Positions 1 through 8,453 of a stretch of DNA of 64,000 bases are shown here, piece by piece. Under the pieces are notes generated by a model, which was given only the letters and a program-made list of their open reading frames with translations, did not search any database and was not told the DNA's origin. Within the stretch, counting starts at the first letter, position 1; every line of letters starts with the position of its first letter. The DNA comes from Ascidiaceihabitans sp039975415 (GTDB taxonomy: Bacteria; Pseudomonadota; Alphaproteobacteria; Rhodobacterales; Rhodobacteraceae). Location of the stretch: the NCBI RefSeq assembly GCF_039975415.1, contig NZ_JBDWHD010000005.1; one strand, 5' to 3'. A program made the translations under genes and the position numbers.

Positions 1-406
1 CTGAAAAATCTACCAACATATCGTTGATCCATGTCTCGTGGGCGGCGGCCTGAATGGCGAATTCTTCGTGGCCCCGTGTGGTCAATCGCACCAATGTGGC
101 GCGGCGATCACCGGGGACGGGCACACGCACAATCATGCCGTCTTCGGCCAAGCGATCCACAATGCCGGTCACATTGCCGTTGGACACTTTCAAAACGCCT
201 GAAAGCTGGCTCATCTTCAGACCGTCTTCATAGCGGCTGAGGGCCGCCATCAAATCAAAACGCGGCAGGGTCGAGGCAAATTCCACCCGCAGGTTTTCAC
301 GCAATTGCGCTTCGATGGCGCGGCTGGCTTTCAGAAAGCGAAGCCAAAGACGCAAGCGTTCTTTTGATGCAGGATCTGTGTCGGTTTCGGGTCGGGTTTT
401 GTTCAT
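1..406 (-). CDS. MarR family transcriptional regulator (partial, 3' end beyond window)
   Basis: The reading frame starts at the ATG at 406-404 and runs leftward off the window without a stop; about 135 residues are visible. It begins MNKTRPETDTDPASKERLRL and contains a typical MarR winged helix: the stretch KMSQLSGVLKVSNGNVTGIV looks like the recognition region, followed by a wing with PGDRRATLVRLT. The ATG overlaps the TGA of the upstream SDR gene (ATGA), so the two are probably translationally coupled and the regulator is the third visible gene of the aromatic-CoA operon. MarR proteins in such clusters usually respond to the aryl-CoA substrate; here that is inference. The family call is strong; the effector is unknown. 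Confidence 0.88.
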   Translation of the reverse strand, partial: MNKTRPETDTDPASKERLRLWLRFLKASRAIEAQLRENLRVEFASTLPRFDLMAALSRYEDGLKMSQLSGVLKVSNGNVTGIVDRLAEDGMIVRVPVPGDRRATLVRLTTRGHEEFAIQAAAHETWINDMLVDFS

Positions 407-1122
407 ATCTCGCCTCCTGACACGCTTAATGCATGTCCGTTGATGCTGGATGCCCCGTCCGAGGCCAGATAAAGTGCGGCAGACACCACTTCGTCCACGT
501 CGATCATACGCCCCATCGGGTTGCCCGACACCACCATCTTTGTGGCGCGAGCTTCGTCAACGCCACGCGCCTGCATCACAGATGCAACTGCGGCTTTGGC
601 CATGTCGGTTTCCACAAAGCCCGGGCAGACCGCATTGCAGGTGATGCCTGCGCTGGCCACTTCCTGAGCGACGGAACGCACAAGGCCGATGACGCCGTGT
701 TTTGAGGCGCAATAGGCCCCGATGCGAGGACCGCCTTGCAATCCGGCAGTGGATGCAATGGCAATCAATCGCCCGCCTGCCTTCATTGTGCGCAAGGCCC
801 CGCGAAATGTCAGGAAGGTGCCGGTCAGATTGACGGCCAACGTCTGGTTCCAGTCATCCAGTGACACGTCGGTCAAGGGGGCTGCGCGGCCCATGCCTGC
901 GTTGGCAACCACGATGTCGAAAGGCTGTTCAAACAGCGCATCAATGGCGGTTTCGTCGCAGACATCCGCTGTGATACACGTCATGTCGCGCCCGGTGGCG
1001 GTTTCGGTCAATGCGTCTGCGCGACGTCCCGTTATTGTCACGGCATGGCCTGCATCCGCAAAGGCCTGTGCCAGCCCGCGCCCGATGCCTGACCCGCCGC
1101 CCGTCACCAAAACCCGTTTCAT
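403..1122 (-). CDS. SDR family NAD(P)-dependent oxidoreductase
   Basis: This 239-residue protein is a classical short-chain dehydrogenase. It has the N-terminal nucleotide-binding TGGGSGIGRG motif (about residues 7-16), NAG in VVANAGMG, and the catalytic Ser plus YCASK. The C-terminal segment ends in SVSGGEI, typical of FabG-like enzymes. Its ATG overlaps the TGA of the monooxygenase-reductase gene, and its own TGA overlaps the MarR start, so all three genes are coupled. The context suggests oxidation or reduction of a beta-hydroxy/keto CoA intermediate made from 2-aminobenzoyl-CoA, but substrate specificity cannot be read from the sequence. A generic 3-oxoacyl reductase is the alternative. 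Confidence 0.9.
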   Translation of the reverse strand: MKRVLVTGGGSGIGRGLAQAFADAGHAVTITGRRADALTETATGRDMTCITADVCDETAIDALFEQPFDIVVANAGMGRAAPLTDVSLDDWNQTLAVNLTGTFLTFRGALRTMKAGGRLIAIASTAGLQGGPRIGAYCASKHGVIGLVRSVAQEVASAGITCNAVCPGFVETDMAKAAVASVMQARGVDEARATKMVVSGNPMGRMIDVDEVVSAALYLASDGASSINGHALSVSGGEI

Positions 1123-3413
1123 CTTGTGCCTCCCGTTTCAGTTTGTTTGTCCGCCAGACGCCATGCCTGATCGCGGCCGGCCTCGTAGGGTAGGGGCCAT
1201 GTCGCGTGCCGGTCACCAAGGTCTGTTGCTGTGCGCAAGGTCCAATAGGGGTCGGCCAGATGCGGACGCCCAAGACAGACCAGATCGGCACGCCCCGCCA
1301 TCAGGATCGAATTGACATGGTCGGCTTCGAAAATGTTACCAACGGCCATGGTTTTAATACCCGCTTCGTTGCGAATACGGTCCGAAAACGGTGTTTGGAA
1401 CATGCGGCCATACACTGGCTGCCCTTGGATCGAGGTTTGCCCCGCTGACACATCAATGATGTCGGCGCCTGCGTCCTGAAACATCTTTGCCACGGCCACG
1501 GCATCTTGCGGCGTCAAACCGTCGTCTCCTGCCCAATCATTGGCCGAAATACGCACGGACATAGGCTTGGCGGCTGGCCAGACTTTGCGCATGGCGTCAT
1601 ACACCTCAAGCGGGTACCGCATGCGATTGTCCAAGCTGCCGCCGTACGCATCTTCGCGGATGTTCGACAGGGGCGAGATGAATGACGAGATCAGATAGCC
1701 GTGTGCCGCGTGCAATTCGATCATGTCGAAGCCCGCGCGATCCGCCATTTGCGCCGCCGCCACAAATTCGGCTGTCACGCTGTCCATATCTGCACGGGTC
1801 ATGGCGCGGGGGGTGGCATTGGCGACGCTCCATGGAAGGGCAGAGGCGGACAGAAGCGGCCAGTTTCCATGTTCAAGCGGCGTGTCCATGCCTTCCCAAC
1901 CGATGTTTGTAGACCCTTTGCGCCCGGCGTGGCCGATCTGGCAACAGATCTTGGCGTCGGTCTCAGAGTGGACGAAATCAACCAGTCGCGCCCATCCTTT
2001 TTCATGTTCGGGGGCGTAAAGGCCCGGGCATCCCGGTGTTATCCGCCCGTTGGCCGATGTGCAGGTCATTTCGGTATAGACCAACCCTGCGCCGCCCTTG
2101 GCACGTTCGCCGTAGTGGATCAGATGCCAGTCGCCGGGGGTGCCGTCTGTGGCTTTGTATTGCGCCATAGGGGACACAACCACGCGGTTTTTCAGGCGCA
2201 TATCGCGCAGCTGGAAGGGGGCGAACATGGGCGCGCGCGGTGGGGTCGAAGGGGGCGCACCCGCTTGATCCTGAAACCACTTTTCGGCGGACGCCAACCA
2301 GTTGGGATCGCGTGCACGCAGGTTTTCGTGGCTGATGCGTTGGCTGCGCGTCAGCAAGGAATAGTTCAGTTGCACAGGGTCCAGATGCAGATAGCGTTCG
2401 ACATCTTCAAACCATTCCACCGAATTGCGCGCCGCCGATTGCAGGCGCAACACCTCAAGGCGGCGGCTGTCTTCGTAAGCGGCGAAAGCCTCCGCGCGGG
2501 TGGGGCTGTTGTGCAGGTGTTCGGCCAGACTGATGGCGCTTTCCAATGCCAGCTTTGTGCCCGATCCGATGGAAAAATGCGCGGTCGCTGCTGCATCGCC
2601 CATCAAAACGACGTTGTGGTGGCTCCAGGTTTCGCACAACACGCGGGGGAATTTGATCCAGGCTGAACCACGAATGTGGTTGGCGTTGGTCATTAGGGCG
2701 TGTCCGCCCAAGTGGTCTTTGAAGATCTCTTCGCAAATGGCGATGCTGTCGTGTTGGGACAAATCGGCAAAGCCGTAGGCATCATAGGTGGCTTGGCTGC
2801 ATTCGACGATGAAGGTCGCGGTGTCATCGTCGAATTGATAGGCATGCGCCCACACCCAACCTTTGTCCGTTTGCTCGAAGATGAAAGTGAAGGCGTCATC
2901 GAACTTTTGATGTGTGCCCAGCCAGACAAAAGGGCACAGCCGCGTGTCGATGTCGGGTTTGAATGTGTCGGCAAATTCCAGCCGCGTTTTCGAATTCAAC
3001 CCGTCGCAAGCCACAACCACGTCGAAGTCCTGCATATAGTCAGAGGCTGCCCCGACTTCGGTTTCAAATCGCAGGTCGACACCCAGCTCAATGGCGCGTT
3101 CTTGCAAAATTATCAAAAGGCGTTTGCGCCCGATGCCACAAAACCCGTGGCCCGTAGACAGCATTTTTTGCCCCATATGAAGCGTCGCGACATCGTCCCA
3201 ATAGGCGAAATGTGTCCGGATGGTTGCGGCACTTACGGGATCGTTGGCATGTAGGTTTCCAAGCGTTTCATCCGACAAGACAACGCCCCACCCGAAGGTG
3301 TCATCGGCGCGGTTGCGTTCCAGAACCACAACCTCGCAGGCCGGGTCGCGCAGCTTCATCGAGATTGCGAAATACAGGCCGGCAGGTCCGCCACCAAGGC
3401 AAGCGATGCGCAT
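1119..3413 (-). CDS. Bifunctional 2-aminobenzoyl-CoA/salicylyl-CoA monooxygenase-reductase (FAD monooxygenase + OYE fusion)
   Basis: The 764-residue protein fuses two flavoenzymes. Residues 1 to about 380 form an FAD aromatic hydroxylase: GGGPAG at 7-12 and the second FAD motif GDAAATAHFSIGSG at about 272-285. From about residue 395 an Old Yellow Enzyme-type TIM barrel follows, with VVSPMAQY, GHAGRKG, the ELHAAHGYL segment and GRPHLADP near the end. This architecture is that of 2-aminobenzoyl-CoA monooxygenase/reductase and of proteins annotated as salicylyl-CoA 5-hydroxylase/oxidoreductase, which dearomatise an aryl-CoA ring using O2 and NAD(P)H. It is the first gene of a coupled operon with an SDR and a MarR regulator. 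Which CoA ester is used is not determined; anthraniloyl-CoA is the best guess. Confidence 0.87.
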   Translation of the reverse strand: MRIACLGGGPAGLYFAISMKLRDPACEVVVLERNRADDTFGWGVVLSDETLGNLHANDPVSAATIRTHFAYWDDVATLHMGQKMLSTGHGFCGIGRKRLLIILQERAIELGVDLRFETEVGAASDYMQDFDVVVACDGLNSKTRLEFADTFKPDIDTRLCPFVWLGTHQKFDDAFTFIFEQTDKGWVWAHAYQFDDDTATFIVECSQATYDAYGFADLSQHDSIAICEEIFKDHLGGHALMTNANHIRGSAWIKFPRVLCETWSHHNVVLMGDAAATAHFSIGSGTKLALESAISLAEHLHNSPTRAEAFAAYEDSRRLEVLRLQSAARNSVEWFEDVERYLHLDPVQLNYSLLTRSQRISHENLRARDPNWLASAEKWFQDQAGAPPSTPPRAPMFAPFQLRDMRLKNRVVVSPMAQYKATDGTPGDWHLIHYGERAKGGAGLVYTEMTCTSANGRITPGCPGLYAPEHEKGWARLVDFVHSETDAKICCQIGHAGRKGSTNIGWEGMDTPLEHGNWPLLSASALPWSVANATPRAMTRADMDSVTAEFVAAAQMADRAGFDMIELHAAHGYLISSFISPLSNIREDAYGGSLDNRMRYPLEVYDAMRKVWPAAKPMSVRISANDWAGDDGLTPQDAVAVAKMFQDAGADIIDVSAGQTSIQGQPVYGRMFQTPFSDRIRNEAGIKTMAVGNIFEADHVNSILMAGRADLVCLGRPHLADPYWTLRTATDLGDRHATWPLPYEAGRDQAWRLADKQTETGGTR

Positions 3414-3472
3414 GTTAAGCCACTTTCATCTATCTAGGGTGCTGTTTTCAAGATGATAGGAAGATGGGCGAT

Positions 3473-3507
3473 TCACTTCAAGCTTTAATATTTTATGTTT
3501 GAAGTAA
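3473..3507. promoter_or_regulatory. Candidate operator dyad upstream of aryl-CoA operon
   Basis: An inverted repeat with arms TCACTTCAA (3473-3481) and TTGAAGTAA (3499-3507), 8 of 9 positions paired, lies about 60-95 bases upstream of the monooxygenase-reductase start in an AT-rich gap. It is the only clear dyad in the 106-base gap and is placed where the operon's own MarR protein could act. The 17-base spacer is longer than a usual MarR half-site spacing, so two half-sites or another regulator are possible. Confidence 0.4.
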
Positions 3508-3519
3508 TTGTAGGGTGCG

Positions 3520-5403
3520 TCAATCTGCGGAACGCTGTCCGGGATACAAATTCAGCCGTTCTATTTCTTGGTTAACGAGATCCTCAAGCTGCTCTAAAAG
3601 TAACTCGTTGAGCTCGTAAAAGCTGTTCAGGCTGCGCATAACACTGTTGCGTACTGGTTCGATTTGCGCATCTTGCAAGGCAGTTTGACTTGCGCCGATC
3701 CGCTCAAGGTTGCTTTTGAAGACTTTTATGACGTCTTCGAAGTCTATCGCCTGCGTATCCCCCTTGGATGTCGATTGCTGAATTTCCCGGACCAAGGACA
3801 CGACGTCGTTGAAACGGGTCAGCTGATCCTCCAACTGTGACTGCGACACCAGTTCAACAGCTTCGATATCTTCCGCATTTTCAATGAACCAATTGGCGAC
3901 ACCCACAAACGTCAGATTGAAAACCACAACGCCAATGGCCAACCACCCGAATGCGGATCCGATTAGGCCGTGCAAATATCCCCCCGGCGGCACTGTTTCT
4001 GTGCCCTGCGCAGGCGCTACAAACCCTGTCGAAAACGTCCCCCACGCCCTGTAGGCCCAAACAACGCCCACCGCTTGCAAAACTGCCGCAAACGCCAGAT
4101 CAGCCAAAGGCATGTGCGGGCGCCACCTGATGGAAAATACGTCGCTGATGGAAAAAATGGTCGTGGGGCCCAAGTCTGCCAAGTCGAAACCGGTGCCAAA
4201 AAAGATGGACGCTTGTTGCACCAGTGTCGTGATGGTTCGAGAGGTCCATGTATTTCCGGATGGTAACAACCCTTCGATGAAAAACAAAACAACCAGCAGC
4301 GCGGCGGCTTGCACCGACATCAAGATCACGGAAAACACGGGTCTGCGTTGGGAAGATGTCATGACCAAAAGGGTCGCTGCGAAAACGGTCCAGAACTGGA
4401 CAAAGGGGCCGGACACATCTTTGCCAAAGGTCCAGAACGGGCGTTGTGATTGCGCCAGATTTACAGTGAATTCGAACCCTATGCACATCAAGAACAAAGC
4501 AGGCACCAGAAGATACTGCATCACCAGCAAATACATCCTGTGTGACGTATTGGTCTGGTGGGTGCGGCGCAGCTGTATGACTTTGTGCGTTGCGAGAAAG
4601 ATCAGTACCAGTGTCAGAAAATCGGACGGCCAAAGACCGGGAAAGGCAGTGAGATAAACGGCATAGCTTGTGGGTACAGGCCAAAACGGGGACAATGCAA
4701 CGGCACAGATCAATCCTGCGGTCAGGCAGGCCATAACGGGCCAGCGGGGCGCTTGTAACATGCCCAGAACAATCATCAGAACAGGCAGCAGATTGGATTC
4801 AGGGCGCAGGTGGATGACCGCCTTGAACACCTGTTCCGCGTCCAATTGTTCCAAAAGCAAAACATCGTCGATGCTGAAGGCCTTGGTGGTCACAGAGCCA
4901 GCGACACAAAGGGCCAACAGGATTATCCAGTCTGTCGGGGTCCAGCGACGGTTCGAGATTTCCCCAAACGCTTCCGGAACGCTTGTCAGACGGAACACCA
5001 GAACCATTGCGGCAATTGTCCAGAATTCGCCGGTTGTGACCACGGTGCTGACGGTTGATTGCGTCCAGCCCAGCAAAAATGGCATGCCTAGCACCATCAG
5101 CGCAGGCAGGGCGCGCAACCCCCAGCGACGTCCCGCTATGGCACTTGCTGCCAGCGTCAATATGGACAGGTTTAATGTCAGACCCAGATACCTCTCAGCA
5201 CCTAGCCAGAGGGGATATAGCAACAAAAGCAGGGCGGGCGTGTCCAGATACGCGCGTGTCCATGCGTTGTGGTTCGGTGCACGTTTCGGGCGTGCTGGCT
5301 TGGGGTCAGGGGTTGGGTCTGGTTTATTGACCGGTTCGGGGTTCGGCGTTTTGCGTTTTTCGTATTTGGTGTCTTGTGCGCTGGAGGCTAAAGGATCGCT
5401 CAT
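3520..5403 (-). CDS. Polytopic membrane protein with Pro-rich N-terminus and helical C-terminal tail (conflict-system operon)
   Basis: A 627-residue protein I cannot assign to a named family. Residues 1-45 are cytoplasmic-type, charged and proline-rich (PNPEPVNKPDPTPDPKPARP). From about 53 to 510 there are roughly ten hydrophobic segments, beginning with TPALLLLLYPLWLGAERYL. The last ~130 residues are acidic and helical, probably coiled coil (AEDIEAVELVSQSQLEDQL, ELNELLLEQLEDLVNQEIER). Its start ATG overlaps the stop of the 1009-residue gene upstream (ATGA), so the two are coupled and likely form a membrane complex. It is the last gene of the MoxR/trypsin operon. A role as membrane effector or scaffold is inference from position only. 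Confidence 0.75.
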   Translation of the reverse strand: MSDPLASSAQDTKYEKRKTPNPEPVNKPDPTPDPKPARPKRAPNHNAWTRAYLDTPALLLLLYPLWLGAERYLGLTLNLSILTLAASAIAGRRWGLRALPALMVLGMPFLLGWTQSTVSTVVTTGEFWTIAAMVLVFRLTSVPEAFGEISNRRWTPTDWIILLALCVAGSVTTKAFSIDDVLLLEQLDAEQVFKAVIHLRPESNLLPVLMIVLGMLQAPRWPVMACLTAGLICAVALSPFWPVPTSYAVYLTAFPGLWPSDFLTLVLIFLATHKVIQLRRTHQTNTSHRMYLLVMQYLLVPALFLMCIGFEFTVNLAQSQRPFWTFGKDVSGPFVQFWTVFAATLLVMTSSQRRPVFSVILMSVQAAALLVVLFFIEGLLPSGNTWTSRTITTLVQQASIFFGTGFDLADLGPTTIFSISDVFSIRWRPHMPLADLAFAAVLQAVGVVWAYRAWGTFSTGFVAPAQGTETVPPGGYLHGLIGSAFGWLAIGVVVFNLTFVGVANWFIENAEDIEAVELVSQSQLEDQLTRFNDVVSLVREIQQSTSKGDTQAIDFEDVIKVFKSNLERIGASQTALQDAQIEPVRNSVMRSLNSFYELNELLLEQLEDLVNQEIERLNLYPGQRSAD

Positions 5404-8400
5404 GATGCGACCTGCGCATATTGCGGGAAAACACGGCTGATATAGCTATTGACGGGGCCCGCAATCAGCCCATCGACAAACAGCGCGATCCCAAGCAGGC
5501 CAAAGGCGCAAAACAAGAACGAAAGATCAGCCAAAAGGTCCGACGTGTTTGAAAACTCGATGATGAAGTCGGACAGCGGGTGCGTGACAACCAAAGACCC
5601 AACTGTCAAAGCGGCATGTATAACGACCAGTCGCCACAGGCCCGCGCGGCTTAGGGCGGCTGTTGCAAGAAGTATGGCCCAGATAATCATAGACAGACCG
5701 GAGATAATGTTGAACCCGCCAAAAAAATCCTGGTTTTGTTCTACAAGAGTTATGCAAAAAATTACGGCGATCAAAATGACACTGCTGGCGATGGCGACCT
5801 GTGCAATCATCGCGCCCGCATTGCGCAACATGCCGCGTCGGGCGTTGCGCTGGATGGTTTGAACGTGCTCATTCTGCACGACAAAGACTGCAACCACGGC
5901 GGCTGCAAAATAGCTCCCAAAAATGGCGTTTGTGATAATATGGAATGCTAGATCGTCGGGCAAACTGCCTTGATGGGTGATCAAATCCATACCGCCGCTG
6001 ACTTGAAGAATGATCAGCACAACCAAAACAATCAACACGATATGCGTGCGCCCGTGCGCGTTGGGATAACTGGGTAGCCTTTGTGCATGTTTTGCCTGTT
6101 GGTCCCAAGCCACATGGCAGGCCAATGTGACCGCGGGCAGGGTCATCAATGTCAAAATGGGCAACCACGCGAATGTGCTGGCGTCCCAATCCGCGACCTC
6201 ATTGCCTGCAAGGTAATCTTGAACAAAAACAACGGTGAATACAGCCGCCAAGTAGACCAGAACAGATCCCGGCCAAAGCAACCAGCGCCGCCGGGTCAGG
6301 ATCGGATCACCCGCTTTAAGGGCCGCGATGCCCAGAACCTGGACCATCAGCAACAAGGGGGGCCATACGGTATCAATCATACCCGTCAAAGATGTGGGCG
6401 TCACAAAGGACATGGTCGCCAATGCATCCTTGATCTGGGTGTGCAATACAGCCCCTAATGCCACGATGCCAAAGCCCGCCATAAGGCGTGTGTTTGTGAT
6501 GTGCATTTTGATGTCGCCGATGTCTTGATCGAGCGCGTTGTCTTCGGTCAGATCATCATCCAGAAATCGCAAAAATACGCCTTCTCCGGCCACAAGGCCT
6601 GCGCCCATTCCCAGACGGTCCTTGACTGTGTCGAGGTAGTTCAAGGATTTCAGGATTGAGACAGTGGTGTCGCTGTAGCTTTCGTTTGATTGCTCCATCA
6701 GTCCGGCAAACATCAAGGCCAGCTGTTCGCGCAAGGCATCTTTTGTCTGTTTCGGGGTGTGCCGCAAAATCGCAAGACGCAGCCAATCGGGAAAGCGGTG
6801 ATTGTCCATCCATGGCAGCCCTGCAAGGCGCATGGACAGATCGTCATCCAGCGGACGCCCCAGGACTTCACCGCTTAGATACAGCACCATGTCGTTGTTG
6901 AAACTGGGCACCGCCGCGAGGGCCGCACATAGGGTCACGCCGTCCCGACTGCCCAGATAGCCAAAAATCTGGCGGACCAGATCATCGGTTTCTTGCGGGC
7001 TGGGTGCGACGTCGGACAGGTAACGCGGCGCATTGATGCGCAAGGACGCCAAAAAGCGGTCGTCGCGTTTTTGGTAGATGCGGGTTTTGGGCATTTGGCC
7101 ATCGTTGGAAAATGCGTCCAGCGCCCGGCCTGCCGCCACGACGCCTGCATCGCTGGCCTCGAACAGGGTGACACCCATCGCCTTCAGCATCCGCTCGGAC
7201 CGGCCCCACCGGCCTTTGGGCACGGGAATGAAAGCCATGACAATCTGATAGTCTTCCACCATGGCGTCGATACGGGTTGCATCGGATGCGCGGCGTTGGC
7301 GGGCCAAGATATCATGCGCTGTGCCGAACAGGATCAAGCGCCCCCCGCGATACCGTTTCAAGACTTGTGACAAGGCCTCCTGCCGTGGTCCGTCACGTTT
7401 TCCTTCGGCGAAAACGGCCTTGTCCACAGCCGCCCCCAGATCATATTGGGCATAAGAGGTATCATTGGCTTGCAACCGCTGTTGAATGCGGCGGATTACA
7501 AGGCGCCGGTGCGCGTTTACAGATCGCCCTTCGGCTAAAAGCAGATACTCGGTGTTGCGACGTTCATCCAGATAGGACACTTCCAACTGGCCGGGGCGTT
7601 TTGTGGCGGCGGCCACAGTGGCGCGCATATCCAACCTTTTGCCCTGTTCCAATCGTGGCGCTTTGAAGCGTTCCATCGCCCACCGCAAATGCGGAGTGCG
7701 CGACAGGGCCAAGTCCCGCGCTGGAACGGCCATGTTTTGGAATTCGCGGCCCAATTCGGTTTTACGGGTCAAAGCCGCACGTTGCGCACGGCGGCCAGCC
7801 AGCACAAACCAAGCCACAAGCAAGAACGGCAACATCAGATACAGGGGCTGCAAAATGCGCCCGATTGCAAAGCGCAACACCCTCTCATGGGGCAGGTCGG
7901 CGCGATCCGTCACAAAGATGGTGCCGTCCACGACATCGGTTTGTGCCCCTTGTGGAACTGCAAGACCGGGCTCGGTTATGGTGGTTTTATCTGCGGGGGT
8001 AATATCTGCCAAATTGCCCAAACTTAACAGAAGACCACCCATTACCAGAACCACCCCGACCGCAATCACGGCAAAGCGCAAAATCTGTTTGCGGCTTGCC
8101 CAGCTTACGACTGTGCCAACGTCAACTTTTGGAGGTTTGGAAACAGGGACAGGCTGTAGCAAACTGCGCAGAATAGCGGCGTCTTCGCGGGCGGCGCAGA
8201 GCACACTGACCAGCCAGTTTGTGGCTTCATTCGGGGTCATTTGCACGCCAATGTCATGCAATTGCGCAAACAATGCGTGGGCGCGGGTGTGTCGGTCCAG
8301 ACTGATGGTGACGCCGGCTTCGCGCAAACGGGCCACGATGATATCCAGATCCCAGCCTTGCGGCAGCGGCTGCTTCCGCTGTGATGCGTGGCGTGTGGCC

Positions 8401-8429
8401 AAAGCAAGGGTTTCGGCCGTTTCCGTCAT
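5400..8429 (-). CDS. Large membrane protein with CoxE/vWA-like region (MoxR partner candidate)
   Basis: A 1009-residue protein. Residues about 25-90 (LDIIVARLREAGVTISLDRH, then WLVSVLCAAREDAAIL) resemble the helical N-terminus of CoxE-type vWA proteins. Two hydrophobic segments follow (about 115-137 and 190-210). Residues about 240-440 look like a degenerate vWA fold of the type paired with MoxR: the RLDMRATVAAATKRPGQLEV lead-in, then strand YLLLAEGRS where a metal-site DxSxS would sit, and later GRLILFGTAHDILA and YQIVMAFIPVPKGRWGRSE. The metal-binding aspartate is not preserved. A helical linker then leads to about eight further membrane segments (about 630-1000). The gene follows the MoxR ATPase by 24 bases and overlaps the next membrane gene. 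The vWA assignment is inference needing structure prediction; membrane topology is clear. Confidence 0.72.
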   Translation of the reverse strand: MTETAETLALATRHASQRKQPLPQGWDLDIIVARLREAGVTISLDRHTRAHALFAQLHDIGVQMTPNEATNWLVSVLCAAREDAAILRSLLQPVPVSKPPKVDVGTVVSWASRKQILRFAVIAVGVVLVMGGLLLSLGNLADITPADKTTITEPGLAVPQGAQTDVVDGTIFVTDRADLPHERVLRFAIGRILQPLYLMLPFLLVAWFVLAGRRAQRAALTRKTELGREFQNMAVPARDLALSRTPHLRWAMERFKAPRLEQGKRLDMRATVAAATKRPGQLEVSYLDERRNTEYLLLAEGRSVNAHRRLVIRRIQQRLQANDTSYAQYDLGAAVDKAVFAEGKRDGPRQEALSQVLKRYRGGRLILFGTAHDILARQRRASDATRIDAMVEDYQIVMAFIPVPKGRWGRSERMLKAMGVTLFEASDAGVVAAGRALDAFSNDGQMPKTRIYQKRDDRFLASLRINAPRYLSDVAPSPQETDDLVRQIFGYLGSRDGVTLCAALAAVPSFNNDMVLYLSGEVLGRPLDDDLSMRLAGLPWMDNHRFPDWLRLAILRHTPKQTKDALREQLALMFAGLMEQSNESYSDTTVSILKSLNYLDTVKDRLGMGAGLVAGEGVFLRFLDDDLTEDNALDQDIGDIKMHITNTRLMAGFGIVALGAVLHTQIKDALATMSFVTPTSLTGMIDTVWPPLLLMVQVLGIAALKAGDPILTRRRWLLWPGSVLVYLAAVFTVVFVQDYLAGNEVADWDASTFAWLPILTLMTLPAVTLACHVAWDQQAKHAQRLPSYPNAHGRTHIVLIVLVVLIILQVSGGMDLITHQGSLPDDLAFHIITNAIFGSYFAAAVVAVFVVQNEHVQTIQRNARRGMLRNAGAMIAQVAIASSVILIAVIFCITLVEQNQDFFGGFNIISGLSMIIWAILLATAALSRAGLWRLVVIHAALTVGSLVVTHPLSDFIIEFSNTSDLLADLSFLFCAFGLLGIALFVDGLIAGPVNSYISRVFPQYAQVAS

Positions 8430-8453
8430 ATGGAAAGTCCCAAGGTCACCTGT

